Assembly (NCBI RefSeq): GCF_000002875.2
Contig: NC_009414.2
Coordinates: 1,294,655-1,358,654, forward strand
Length of the DNA: 64,000 nt
From: Leishmania infantum JPCM5
Taxonomy: Eukaryota > Euglenozoa > Kinetoplastea > Trypanosomatida > Trypanosomatidae
Reading direction: 5' to 3'
Shown here piece by piece: positions 20,991 through 29,003 of this stretch (positions are counted from its first letter, which is position 1; each line of letters opens with the position of its first letter). The notes beneath the pieces were generated by a model. The model did not search any database and was not told where the DNA came from. It saw only the letters and a list, made by a program, of their open reading frames with translations. Made by a program: the position numbers and the translations under genes.

Positions 20991-21561
20991 GCTGCTGCGT
21001 TGTGGATCGAAGGTTGAGAAGGAAAGTTTCTTGTGAGAAGTGATAGAATCACGATGTGGTAGTCGGTGTTGCTGCGAAGCTTCCACTCTTTCAACCCGCA
21101 TTCTTCTCCCCGCGTCACTCTTCTTCCTGGGTGACTTTCACGTTGTTGGGTTGTTGTTTCCTGCCCTTTCTTCGGGGTGTTGGGGCCGCCGCCCGGGTGC
21201 GTTTAGGAGAGTCATGCTGTTAGCCGCCCTCAGCATCACGGGTGTCCTGTGTGCTTGCTGGTCAGGAGTTCTACTTCGTGCTTGTGTGACGTATGTGGAC
21301 ATGGGACTCGTCGTGTGGACTGAAGCTTCTTTTTCTTTTCATTTCCTACTTCTCTGTTTACAACTTTCGGGGTGTGAATTGCCGTTCAATGAGGGTAGGT
21401 GCGCACGTGTGCAGGGTGCGGTCGAACTTCACGATCAGATTCTGCTGTTAAGTGGGTTTGCCGCATCCTGCGAGCACTCCTGCTCGTACGACTTCTCTTA
21501 TACTGCGGCAGAGCGAAGACAGGGTATTTCATTAGTGTGAAGGGTTCCGCAAGCTACGCTC
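20991..21561. other. Intergenic / 5' UTR region, no gene seen
   Basis: A 166-codon frame at 21,040-21,540 is Cys/Leu/Ser-rich, has no domain and lies directly upstream of the CDK5RAP3-like gene in the expected 5' UTR. I treat it as non-coding. A T/C run at 21,325-21,360 may be the splice signal. Confidence 0.4.
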
Positions 21562-22728
21562 ATGACGTCGCAGCCGATCTCTATTCACTACAAGCAGATG
21601 GAGGAGTGGCTGGAGGATCGCAAGTCCGTTTTTTCTCGAAAGCACAAGAGTGAGTACAATGCATTGTTGTCCGTAGCCCCTCGACTCGTGCAGATGGCGC
21701 AGTATGACATCCCAGCACTCGAGAAGCAGATCAAGAAGAACGAGAACGCTATCGAGGACTGTCACCGGGTCTGCGAGGAGGCGCAGCGCACACAGCTCAA
21801 GCTGGTAGAGAGGCGGCGCGCCATGCTGAGGGAGTACGGAATCGAGCTCGCTGCCGCTGTCGGGGAAGTCGAGGTCGTCTTCGCGGTCGATCAGCGTGTG
21901 AGGGAAGCGTGCGCGCAAGTGAACGCCGCCTTTCAAGAGTACGCTCGTGCCCGTGTGAGGGCGCTGAAGGAGTACTACAACGCTCTTTTGGCGAGAACTG
22001 CGGCTGGGCGGTACGGCACGGACCCATTTGCTTTCCACTTTCCTTGGCTCCAGCGCGCTTTCAGTGAGGCGGAGTACCAGCCCGCGGATGCCTTGTCTGA
22101 GGCTACCGACGCCGGTGGTGAGGCGGCCGATGCGGCAGAACCTCAAATTGACTGGGGCGACGATGACGAAGGCGCGGCGGGGACGTTCGCAGGGCTGGGG
22201 AAGGATGCCGTGCAGATCAACTGGGATGCTACTGAAATGGAAGCCCGCCCCGTAGAGGACGACAGTCTACCAGCGACAGATGGGCTGCATTTCTCAATTG
22301 ATCTTGCTTCTGCAAAGCATCGCGCCAATGTAATGTCAGAGCTGGAGGCAGCATCGTGCTTCTGCCGCGAGCGCGGCACCGCGGACCTGCTGGAGTGCGC
22401 CACGGAGACGGAGGCGTTGCGCCGCTTTCTCTCAAGCGCCAAAGAAGGTGAGCTCGCTCGTATGAAGGAGAGCTACCGCGCGCGGGGCAGCTTTGTGGAT
22501 CGAATCACCCGTTTCCAGCAGCAGATTGTGGTGGCCGAAAACCGCTCCACGACGCACCAGGCGAAGATGCAGGATGCCGAAGACGACCTGGCAAAGTTGA
22601 AAGTGCAGCAGGATGAGCTGCTGTCACGTCTGAGGAGCATGCGGGATGAGGCGCTCACCCACCTGGAACACATGTTCCCAGATCGCAGGATCCTCATCGT
22701 TGGCGACCTGAACAAGTACTTGGCGTGA
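21562..22728 (+). CDS. CDK5RAP3: CDK5RAP3-like protein of the UFM1 pathway
   Basis: The 388-residue coiled-coil protein aligns from memory with human CDK5RAP3. YDIPALEKQIKKNENAIEDC and MLREYGIEL resemble NYEIPSLKKQIAK and KQYGIT. The middle holds two shuffled ATG8/UFM1-interacting motifs, IDWG at 196-199 in QIDWGDDDEG and INWD at 219-222, in an acidic linker as in the animal protein. The C-terminus ends in a second coiled coil and the tail RRILIVGDLNKYLA. CDK5RAP3 works with UFL1 and DDRGK1 in UFMylation and ER-phagy; Leishmania is known to have a UFM1 system. Human CDK5RAP3 has about 100 further N-terminal residues that are missing here, and no upstream in-frame extension is seen. Confidence 0.82.
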   Translation: MTSQPISIHYKQMEEWLEDRKSVFSRKHKSEYNALLSVAPRLVQMAQYDIPALEKQIKKNENAIEDCHRVCEEAQRTQLKLVERRRAMLREYGIELAAAVGEVEVVFAVDQRVREACAQVNAAFQEYARARVRALKEYYNALLARTAAGRYGTDPFAFHFPWLQRAFSEAEYQPADALSEATDAGGEAADAAEPQIDWGDDDEGAAGTFAGLGKDAVQINWDATEMEARPVEDDSLPATDGLHFSIDLASAKHRANVMSELEAASCFCRERGTADLLECATETEALRRFLSSAKEGELARMKESYRARGSFVDRITRFQQQIVVAENRSTTHQAKMQDAEDDLAKLKVQQDELLSRLRSMRDEALTHLEHMFPDRRILIVGDLNKYLA

Positions 22729-23638
22729 TGCACCATTGCAGTTGCAGCGCTTTTTCATCTCCAATGAGAGTTTTCGTGTATGCATGTGTGTGGTGCGCGC
22801 AGCTCGGGCGGTAGGCGTGGTGTGTAGTCGTTGGCGCGTAGGTTTCGTTGGCGCCGCGTTCTGTTAGCGACGTGCTCTTTGGCACCGTGTGAGTTGCTCC
22901 TCTTTCTCCGGTTCTCTGATGCGTGCAGCCTTTTTCTTCTGCCAGATGTCGGTCGGCTGGTGTGAAGGCTCTCTATATATTTCTTCTCCACGCGATCGTA
23001 GAGTCCGCACTCTCTCCCTCTCACTCGTGGAGCGCGCGGAGGAGAGAGACTCACGATCCGCCTCTCTTCCTCTTTGCAAGTGTGCTCGATTTTTTTTTTC
23101 CATTTGCCGGGATGAGTGTGTCGCGCTTCTGGTGAAAACTTCATGAACGCCATGTGCAGCGGCACACGATTGCGTGATAGCGTTCTAGCCTCTCCCCCTG
23201 CATAGCTGCTGGGTTCTCCCTTGCACATCTTCCACTTCCCCACGTGATGGGCTTTCGCTGAGCGTCGCTGACACTCTTCCTCTAACGCCATCTCCCTCAC
23301 TTTTCTTTGTTCTCTGTTTCTTTCCCATCAATGCTGCGTCCGCATGCGTGTATGCACGCGCTTATGTCTTGTCCTCTGTCCTGCGCTCCCACATACGACT
23401 GCGCGCAGGAGAGCTACGTTCTCCTTGTACTTCACCTCTCGCTGAAAGCACCCCGCCCCCTTCGCAGCATTCTCAAACCCCCGCTGCGTGCGACGGTGCT
23501 GCATCTCTGGCCTCCATCTTACTGCGCTTCTCCCGTATCTTGCGACTCGCGACGATCGTCACCCTTGCCCTTTGCTTTGCGTGGTGGCGCCCATCCCGTT
23601 CATTAGTGAACTCTTGGTTGCGGCTGCGCACAGAGACG
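22729..23638. other. Intergenic / 5' UTR region, no gene seen
   Basis: No supported gene. The T run at 23,090-23,100 and pyrimidine-rich stretch at 23,275-23,330 are candidate splice signals for the next gene. Confidence 0.45.
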
Positions 23639-24751
23639 ATGGAGGGGTCGAAAAAGTACGAGGAGGCCTCCCTGCGGGGCATCACGCGCCATCACGTGTG
23701 GAAGAGCAGAACCAGCGATCTCACCGTAATCAACCTCCGAGACCCGACTGAGCTGCTGGGGATTCAGGACCCGCTGGCGGTAGCCGCGGTAGCTGAAACG
23801 AGGCAGGCAACAGCCGCCTCCCCGCCGCCGCCGCTGCGGCCGCCACTGGCGCGACCGGTGACCGGGAAGCAGGAGAGCCTCAATGCCCTTTTGGCGAAAC
23901 TGCAACTGTGCCGACCGGCGCAAGAGCCTTCGTCGCATCCGTCAGCAGCTGCCAAGCCGCTGCCGCAGTCGTCGGCCAACGCCGCGCCTCCCGCTGCGCC
24001 CAGTGCGGCAGCGCCTTCAGCGCTGCATCCGACGGCCCGCGTCACCTCGACGGCAGCCGCGGCGTCTCCTGCCATTGTGATGCCGGAGGTGAGCGACCCC
24101 TCGTTTCCTGACCCGAAGGAGTCGTCATCCGGGCCGTCTGGCCAGTTTGAGTTTATCACAGGCACAAACATTCCTGGTCAAGGAGTTGTGAAGAAGACCG
24201 AGGCCGTTGATGAGTCATCCAGCATGGCCCTCTTCCACGACCCGCTCTGGGGAGGTTCTCTGGACGCGTTTGCGTTGCCGCCAACCTCGAAGCCATCCCC
24301 TAAGCCCCAGCTTCGCGCCTCTCTGTCGGAGCTGTACGCTAGCGCTGCCTCCAACAACACCAGCGCGTTCGCATCTCCGCCGGCGCCGGCGTCACAGCCT
24401 CAGAAAGTGGCCTCTCCTCCCGTCGCCACGGTGACGGCGAGCGCAGTGCCTACTGCGATGGCGTCTTCGACGATGCCGATGATGAGCGGGATCGTCCAGC
24501 CGCCCACTCCGCCGCAACTGAACACGCCTTTTCCAATGTACACGGTGCCCATTCAGTACATGGCTCAGCAACCGCAGTTTCCAGCCGGGATGGTGTACAA
24601 CGCACCGAACTTCTTTCCCTACGGTGCGGCTCCGATGATGATGGCGCAACCGCAGCACATTCCGCAGGGTTATGCGATTCCCGCCGCCGCCATGATGAGA
24701 CCCGGTACAAATGTTAAGGCGATGCCATTTGTTCCAGGAAACACAATGTGA
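23639..24751 (+). CDS. Low-complexity Pro/Ala/Met-rich protein, possible RNA-associated regulator
   Basis: The 370-residue protein has no recognisable domain. The N-terminal 50 residues are ordered and charged (MEGSKKYEEASLRGITRHHV, then VINLRDPTELLGIQDP). The rest is Ala/Pro/Ser-rich, and the last 75 residues are Met/Gln/Pro/Tyr-rich (MYTVPIQYMAQQPQFPAGMV, MMMAQPQHIPQG). Y7-EEAS-L12-R comes close to the YxxxxL-hydrophobic eIF4E-binding motif, and a short motif at the very N-terminus before a disordered region is the layout of 4E-interacting proteins. The final position is Arg, so this is weak. A conserved unknown is the safe call. ATG 23639 starts the ordered part; an upstream in-frame extension is Cys/Leu-rich and UTR-like. 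Confidence 0.7.
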   Translation: MEGSKKYEEASLRGITRHHVWKSRTSDLTVINLRDPTELLGIQDPLAVAAVAETRQATAASPPPPLRPPLARPVTGKQESLNALLAKLQLCRPAQEPSSHPSAAAKPLPQSSANAAPPAAPSAAAPSALHPTARVTSTAAAASPAIVMPEVSDPSFPDPKESSSGPSGQFEFITGTNIPGQGVVKKTEAVDESSSMALFHDPLWGGSLDAFALPPTSKPSPKPQLRASLSELYASAASNNTSAFASPPAPASQPQKVASPPVATVTASAVPTAMASSTMPMMSGIVQPPTPPQLNTPFPMYTVPIQYMAQQPQFPAGMVYNAPNFFPYGAAPMMMAQPQHIPQGYAIPAAAMMRPGTNVKAMPFVPGNTM

Positions 24752-26654
24752 GAGCGGCGACGGCGGCCGTGTCTCACGGACGCCTATCAACATACCCACA
24801 TACTTCTTAGCGAACTCCGGCGAGGGCCGTCAGCGGCGCGCGGTTCGGTCACACGTACACTGCACATGGAGTCAGAACGGGTCCGATGCGACACCTGTCG
24901 CTTTCCTCGTGTTAACCCGTGCTCTCTCTCCCTTGTTGTGTGCTTTTGTCGTTTCTGTTTTCTCGCTTGAGCTTTTCTCCTCTTCTTCGCTTCTGTTCTT
25001 GTGTGTTCTCGGACCAATCTTCATTTTTTCTCTTTTTCTGCACATAACTATTGTTTCGTTTGTTTTTGTCCTCCCTTTGCCTTCTCCCTTCGCATCGCCG
25101 CTTCACCAACACGAATGCCGGCCTGGCAATGCCTCGCCGAGGCCACCGCTTCCGCTGCAGCTGACGGGCTTCAGCTCAGTCCCACCCCGCTGGCGCGCAC
25201 ATGCCACTTTCGCGGCGCCGGAATATGGTGAGCAGCAAGCAGGTAAGCGACGACGACTTTTTGGTGTTGGTGTGCCATGGACGACAATGACATCCACTTT
25301 TTATCTCACCGTTCTTGTTTACAAGTTCCCCTCTTTTTTCTTTCTTTGCTGTACGATACTCAACCCCGCCTGCACCTCTTCCTCTCCCTTCCAAGGACGA
25401 CAACATTGGAGACGCGCATGAGTGCAACAAAGGACTTTACGCCCCCTTCTTTCCTCTTAAACGAACAACTGTGCAATGATACGTCGTGCGTGCGCGTGTT
25501 TATGGGCTCGTGGGTGTGTGCAGGCTTGCTGATGTGCATCACATACACAGACTCAACAAACAATCGCTCGCGCGCACACGAGCAAACTCATCCCTCGTGT
25601 GCCCTTCTCTCCGCCCCCCCTCCTCTTTTCGCGTCCTTCGTCGTTGACACGAAAGGAAATGAGGAAAAAGAAGAAAAGACAGAAGTAAATAGAGGGGCAT
25701 AGAACGGCGCGAAAAAAGCGTGACATCTCATGCGTCGTTTGTTGCTGTGTGAGGTACATCTCGAAAAGCGAACTTGCAGTCGCTCACCTTCACACCTATC
25801 CACCGATGCGGACGCACACTCCGAGCGTGTGTCTCCGTAGTTCCCCGCTTTCGCTAAGAAAAACACTCTTCGCTGTCGTTTCATCTTTTGTTGGTTCTCT
25901 TGACCGTGTTGTTGTTCGTGGTACCACACACAAAAAAATAAAGAAGCACCCCAACGCGAAAGAGACGCACAAGAAGGGTTCAACGCAGTGGTGCCTGGTC
26001 CCGCTGTCGTGAAAGAGGTTCAAGGAGGCCGGGTAGCGCCTCCACAACAGAAGTAGAGCTGAAAGCGCTACGCTTTCTCTCTGTCGTGTCGTTTTCCGCG
26101 CGCGCTGAGAGATGACGATCAAGCGCTCGTTCCACTGAACTCCCATGCGACAGCTACCAGCGATTGAACGACCCCCACCCCCCAGGTCCTGAGTTTCCAG
26201 CCGCCAGTCGGGTCTGCCTCTCTGTCTCTCTCTGGCCGCCACATGCGCAGGCGTGGTGCATTGCTTTCCTGCAGACTTTGTAATGCATCGCTCCATGACT
26301 TCACTGCTTTCTCTCCCCCCCCCGCTTTCCGTTGTTGTGCTCCTTTTTGTTGTTGTGCCTGGATGTCGCGCTTCTCACGTGGGGGCCCTCCGTCTTCTCT
26401 CTTTCCTATCCCCCTTCACGTCGGCCCGCGCTCATCCTTTGCTTTCCCGTCTTGTAGACTTAAACGCGGTACAAAGAAAACAACATCACCAACGAAACGC
26501 CTACACGCATTCAAAAGGAAGAGTGCATCGGGGCCCGTGTGCTTTTTTTTTTCTCGGTGAAGACCGCAGTAGCGCGTGAGTACACTCATATTCGATCACG
26601 CAGTACTTTGGATCCTCATTAGTTGACAGGGAAACCATTGTGTTCAGCATAGCC
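24752..26654. other. Long intergenic region (1.9 kb), no gene seen
   Basis: Pyrimidine-rich stretches at 24,900-25,090, 25,315-25,395 and 26,285-26,455 alternate with A-rich sequence at 25,650-25,700 and 25,925-25,965. No domain-bearing frame was found. The last T run (26,542-26,552) lies about 100 bp before the cyclin start. Confidence 0.45.
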
Positions 26655-27416
26655 ATGCCTTTGCGAGCTTGTGTATACAGGACGCCGGCGCAGGCCCGCT
26701 TGGTCGAGGTTGTCTCCGGTTATGTCCAGCATCTTATGGATGTGCAGGCATCTAGGTGCACTGAGACCGCCCTTGACGGGCATGTGGTCCCCCCGCCGAA
26801 CGCAAAGTACCCTTCCCACGACTTCTTTTGTGCGACTCACGCGCCTGCGATCTCGGTGAAGAGGTACACGGAGCGCCTAGTGACGTACATGCACTGCTCG
26901 CCCGAAGCATTTGTGTTTGCCGTCGCCTACCTGCGGCGGCTGGTGCTAAGCGGATTCCCGGTGCATATGCGGTCTATCCATCGTCTGCTGTTAACAGCCG
27001 TCTTGGTGGCCCTCAAGTGTAGAGACGACGTGTACTACCACATGAGCTTCTACGCTGAGGTTGGTGGCGTTACCTCGAAGGACTTGCGCATAATGGAGAT
27101 TCGGTTTCTCTCCGACCTTATCCGCTTCGAAGGCGAGGTATCTCTAGCAGATTACCATGTCGTCATGGTGGACATCATGCGCGTGACGGAACGGCGCATG
27201 ATAACGAATATTAACGGCAAGACGGAGTTGTGCAACCGATGCGGCATGTCTGCAGGCGCCTTCACCACCTCGACCCCAGGAGATCTTGGCTGCCTACACT
27301 GCAAGGGTGACGCGTTCGCACAATCGTGGACTAGCGAGTGCGAACTGTTTTGGGGGCCGCTAAATTCTGCTTTCTCACTTCCCGCCGGAGAGGTCCGAAA
27401 GACACTTTCATGCTAA
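26655..27416 (+). CDS. PHO80/U-type cyclin with C-terminal Cys4 motif
   Basis: The 253-residue protein carries a P/U-type cyclin box at about residues 65-175. It is recognised by ISVKRYTERLVTYMHCSPEA, FVFAVAYLRRLV, and LLLTAVLVALKCRDDVYYHM followed by YAEVGGVTSKDLRIMEIRFL. These cyclins partner CRK kinases in trypanosomatids, several acting at G1. After the box come four cysteines as C-x2-C-x16-C-x2-C (CNRC 193-196, CLHC 213-216), suggesting a small zinc-ribbon-like module that is not usual in this family. The first ATG in the frame is 26655. The stop is followed by a short spacer and then a candidate SIDER block in the likely 3' UTR. Confidence 0.88.
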   Translation: MPLRACVYRTPAQARLVEVVSGYVQHLMDVQASRCTETALDGHVVPPPNAKYPSHDFFCATHAPAISVKRYTERLVTYMHCSPEAFVFAVAYLRRLVLSGFPVHMRSIHRLLLTAVLVALKCRDDVYYHMSFYAEVGGVTSKDLRIMEIRFLSDLIRFEGEVSLADYHVVMVDIMRVTERRMITNINGKTELCNRCGMSAGAFTTSTPGDLGCLHCKGDAFAQSWTSECELFWGPLNSAFSLPAGEVRKTLSC

Positions 27417-27509
27417 ACAAGGAAGAGAGAAGAGTGACGTCAAAGGCGACACAGTGAGGAGGCCTTTCTCACTCGGCTCCACCTCTGTCACTCTAGACGG
27501 CACTGACGT

Positions 27510-27531
27510 GAATATATATATATATATATTC
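27510..27531. repeat. TA microsatellite forming a perfect palindrome
   Basis: An uninterrupted run of alternating TA, flanked by GA on the left and TC on the right, so that the whole segment is self-complementary. It sits 95 bases after the cyclin stop, at the left edge of the candidate SIDER block. Confidence 0.85.
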
Positions 27532-27544
27532 TTCTTTCAGCGTG

Positions 27545-28082
27545 TCCATTCGCTCATACAGCATGCGCTCAGCTACGCTCTGCACCGGGCCTGTCACAGG
27601 CCTCATCCGCGTGGCGCGATGGCAGCCGCGGACACACGCATTGCCGTCGTGCGCCGACTCCAGCCATCTGAGCATGGTCCCTGCATCAAGCTCTGCACAC
27701 CACCCGTTCCTCAGGGTCGCCTCATAGCCGCTTACATCATGCCGGCCGCCACTTGCTGCAAGCCCCCCTGGGAGGCGGCACTCAGGCGCCCCACACCGCT
27801 GGGCAGTAAGAGTCTAGTGTGAGATGCGCTCGAGTCACGCTGACGCTCTGCCTAATCATATGAGTCGTACCAACGTGTTCGATGTCGCAGGTGGCTCCGA
27901 CGCAGCGCCATGCAGGACCTGAACACCGACATCAGCAGCGACACATCGCTCTGAATTCTCCACGTCGTGAGTACCTGACCCTTGTCGCCACCGGAAGAGG
28001 CTCGACATTGGCAGGGCTAGGTGGGGGCTGCTTGCCCCTTCTCCCACTGCATGGTGGACTGGACCCTAGAATGACACGCTAA
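27545..28082 (+). mobile_element. Candidate SIDER-like short degenerate retroposon
   Basis: A block of about 540 bp, clearly GC-richer than its T- and A-rich flanks, ORF-poor, and located in the probable 3' UTR of the cyclin gene. Length, location and composition fit the Leishmania SIDER elements, which lie mostly in 3' UTRs and can lower mRNA stability. I cannot confirm it without aligning to a SIDER consensus. It does not match the GC-rich retroposon copies elsewhere in this window. A broken gene or plain UTR is the alternative. Confidence 0.35.
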
Positions 28083-28652
28083 GGTGTTTTCTCCGTCATC
28101 ATGGGCTTCAGAGCGAAGGCGGGACATGAAAATGCGCACCGGCTTGCTCTTTTCTGAGCACCTGATACCCTCTTTCTCGTATGTGTCTGTGCAGTACTGC
28201 GACACGGAGACTTACTAAGCGGCCCGAAGGACACAGAGGAATAAAAAACGAAAAATTGAGTTCGTGATAATGGTGTAAAAACGACCCTTTTCTGCTCATC
28301 TTCTTTTTTCGTTCTTTTCTTGTACCGCGGCAGGTGCACTTTGCCGGCCTTCGCCCCTCTGTGTTCTCCTCGTTAGAGAAATTCGTCTCTGCCGTTCTCT
28401 TTCGTTTTCCCTTTTTAATACCTTTTGATCTAGCGCCGTGTTTTTCCGCCTCATTACGTACTACACCGCGAAGGCTTCTCTTCGTTCGTAACACATTTTT
28501 TTTTCTTTTGCTCTTTTCTCTCTCTCTCGCTCCCAGGGACTCTTCTCTCGTATTCGTAGTTCCCTCTTTGTTGGCTTACGTTTAATGTACTCCTTTTCGA
28601 TCTCTCCCCTTCTTTATATTTTTTAATGTGCTGTGTCCTGTTTTCATCTCTA
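28083..28652. other. Intergenic region, no gene seen
   Basis: No gene seen. The sequence becomes T-rich from 28,300 (TTCTTTTTTCGTTCTTTTCT and similar) up to retroposon copy 4. Confidence 0.45.
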
Positions 28653-29003
28653 ATGACGCCGTTTACTCCACCATGGTATCATGGGGTGGACCACACGCTC
28701 TGTGTGGGGAGGCCAAGAGCCTGCAGCCCGGCCGCCGGGCACGGCTGCGGCCTCTTGGCGTCGGCGGACAGCGCTTGGCTGGCGCGGTGCCGAGGAGACG
28801 TGCGGCCATGATCGCGCTTGGACCAGCTCACGACGAGTCGCACCGACGGCTCACCACATATGCGCGCAGGCGCCCACCGCTTTTCTGCCTTTGCTGCCTT
28901 TGCTGCGTTGCGGTGGTGTGGAGCGTGATCGCGGCAACGGCCCGCTCTGCATGCACCGGAATCGCAGTGGGCTGGACGACGCCACACGGCGTTGGTTGTC
29001 CCG
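28653..29003 (+). mobile_element. Retroposon copy 4: 5' fragment, 3'-truncated
   Basis: About 350 bp matching the 5' end of copies 3 and 5, from the start region (CTCCACCATGGTATCA, shared with copy 5 as TTCACCATGGTATCA) through GGCGTTGGTTGTCCCG. The match then stops abruptly and unrelated sequence follows, before the LQETH-coding segment. Loss of the 3' end is not the usual outcome of target-primed reverse transcription, which truncates 5' ends, so later deletion or recombination is likely. Confidence 0.75.

Noticed and set aside
24711..25421. 236-codon frame downstream of the low-complexity protein gene
   Set aside because: Overlaps the end of the real gene in another frame and is made of Ser/Phe/Leu-rich sequence expected from T/C-rich UTR.
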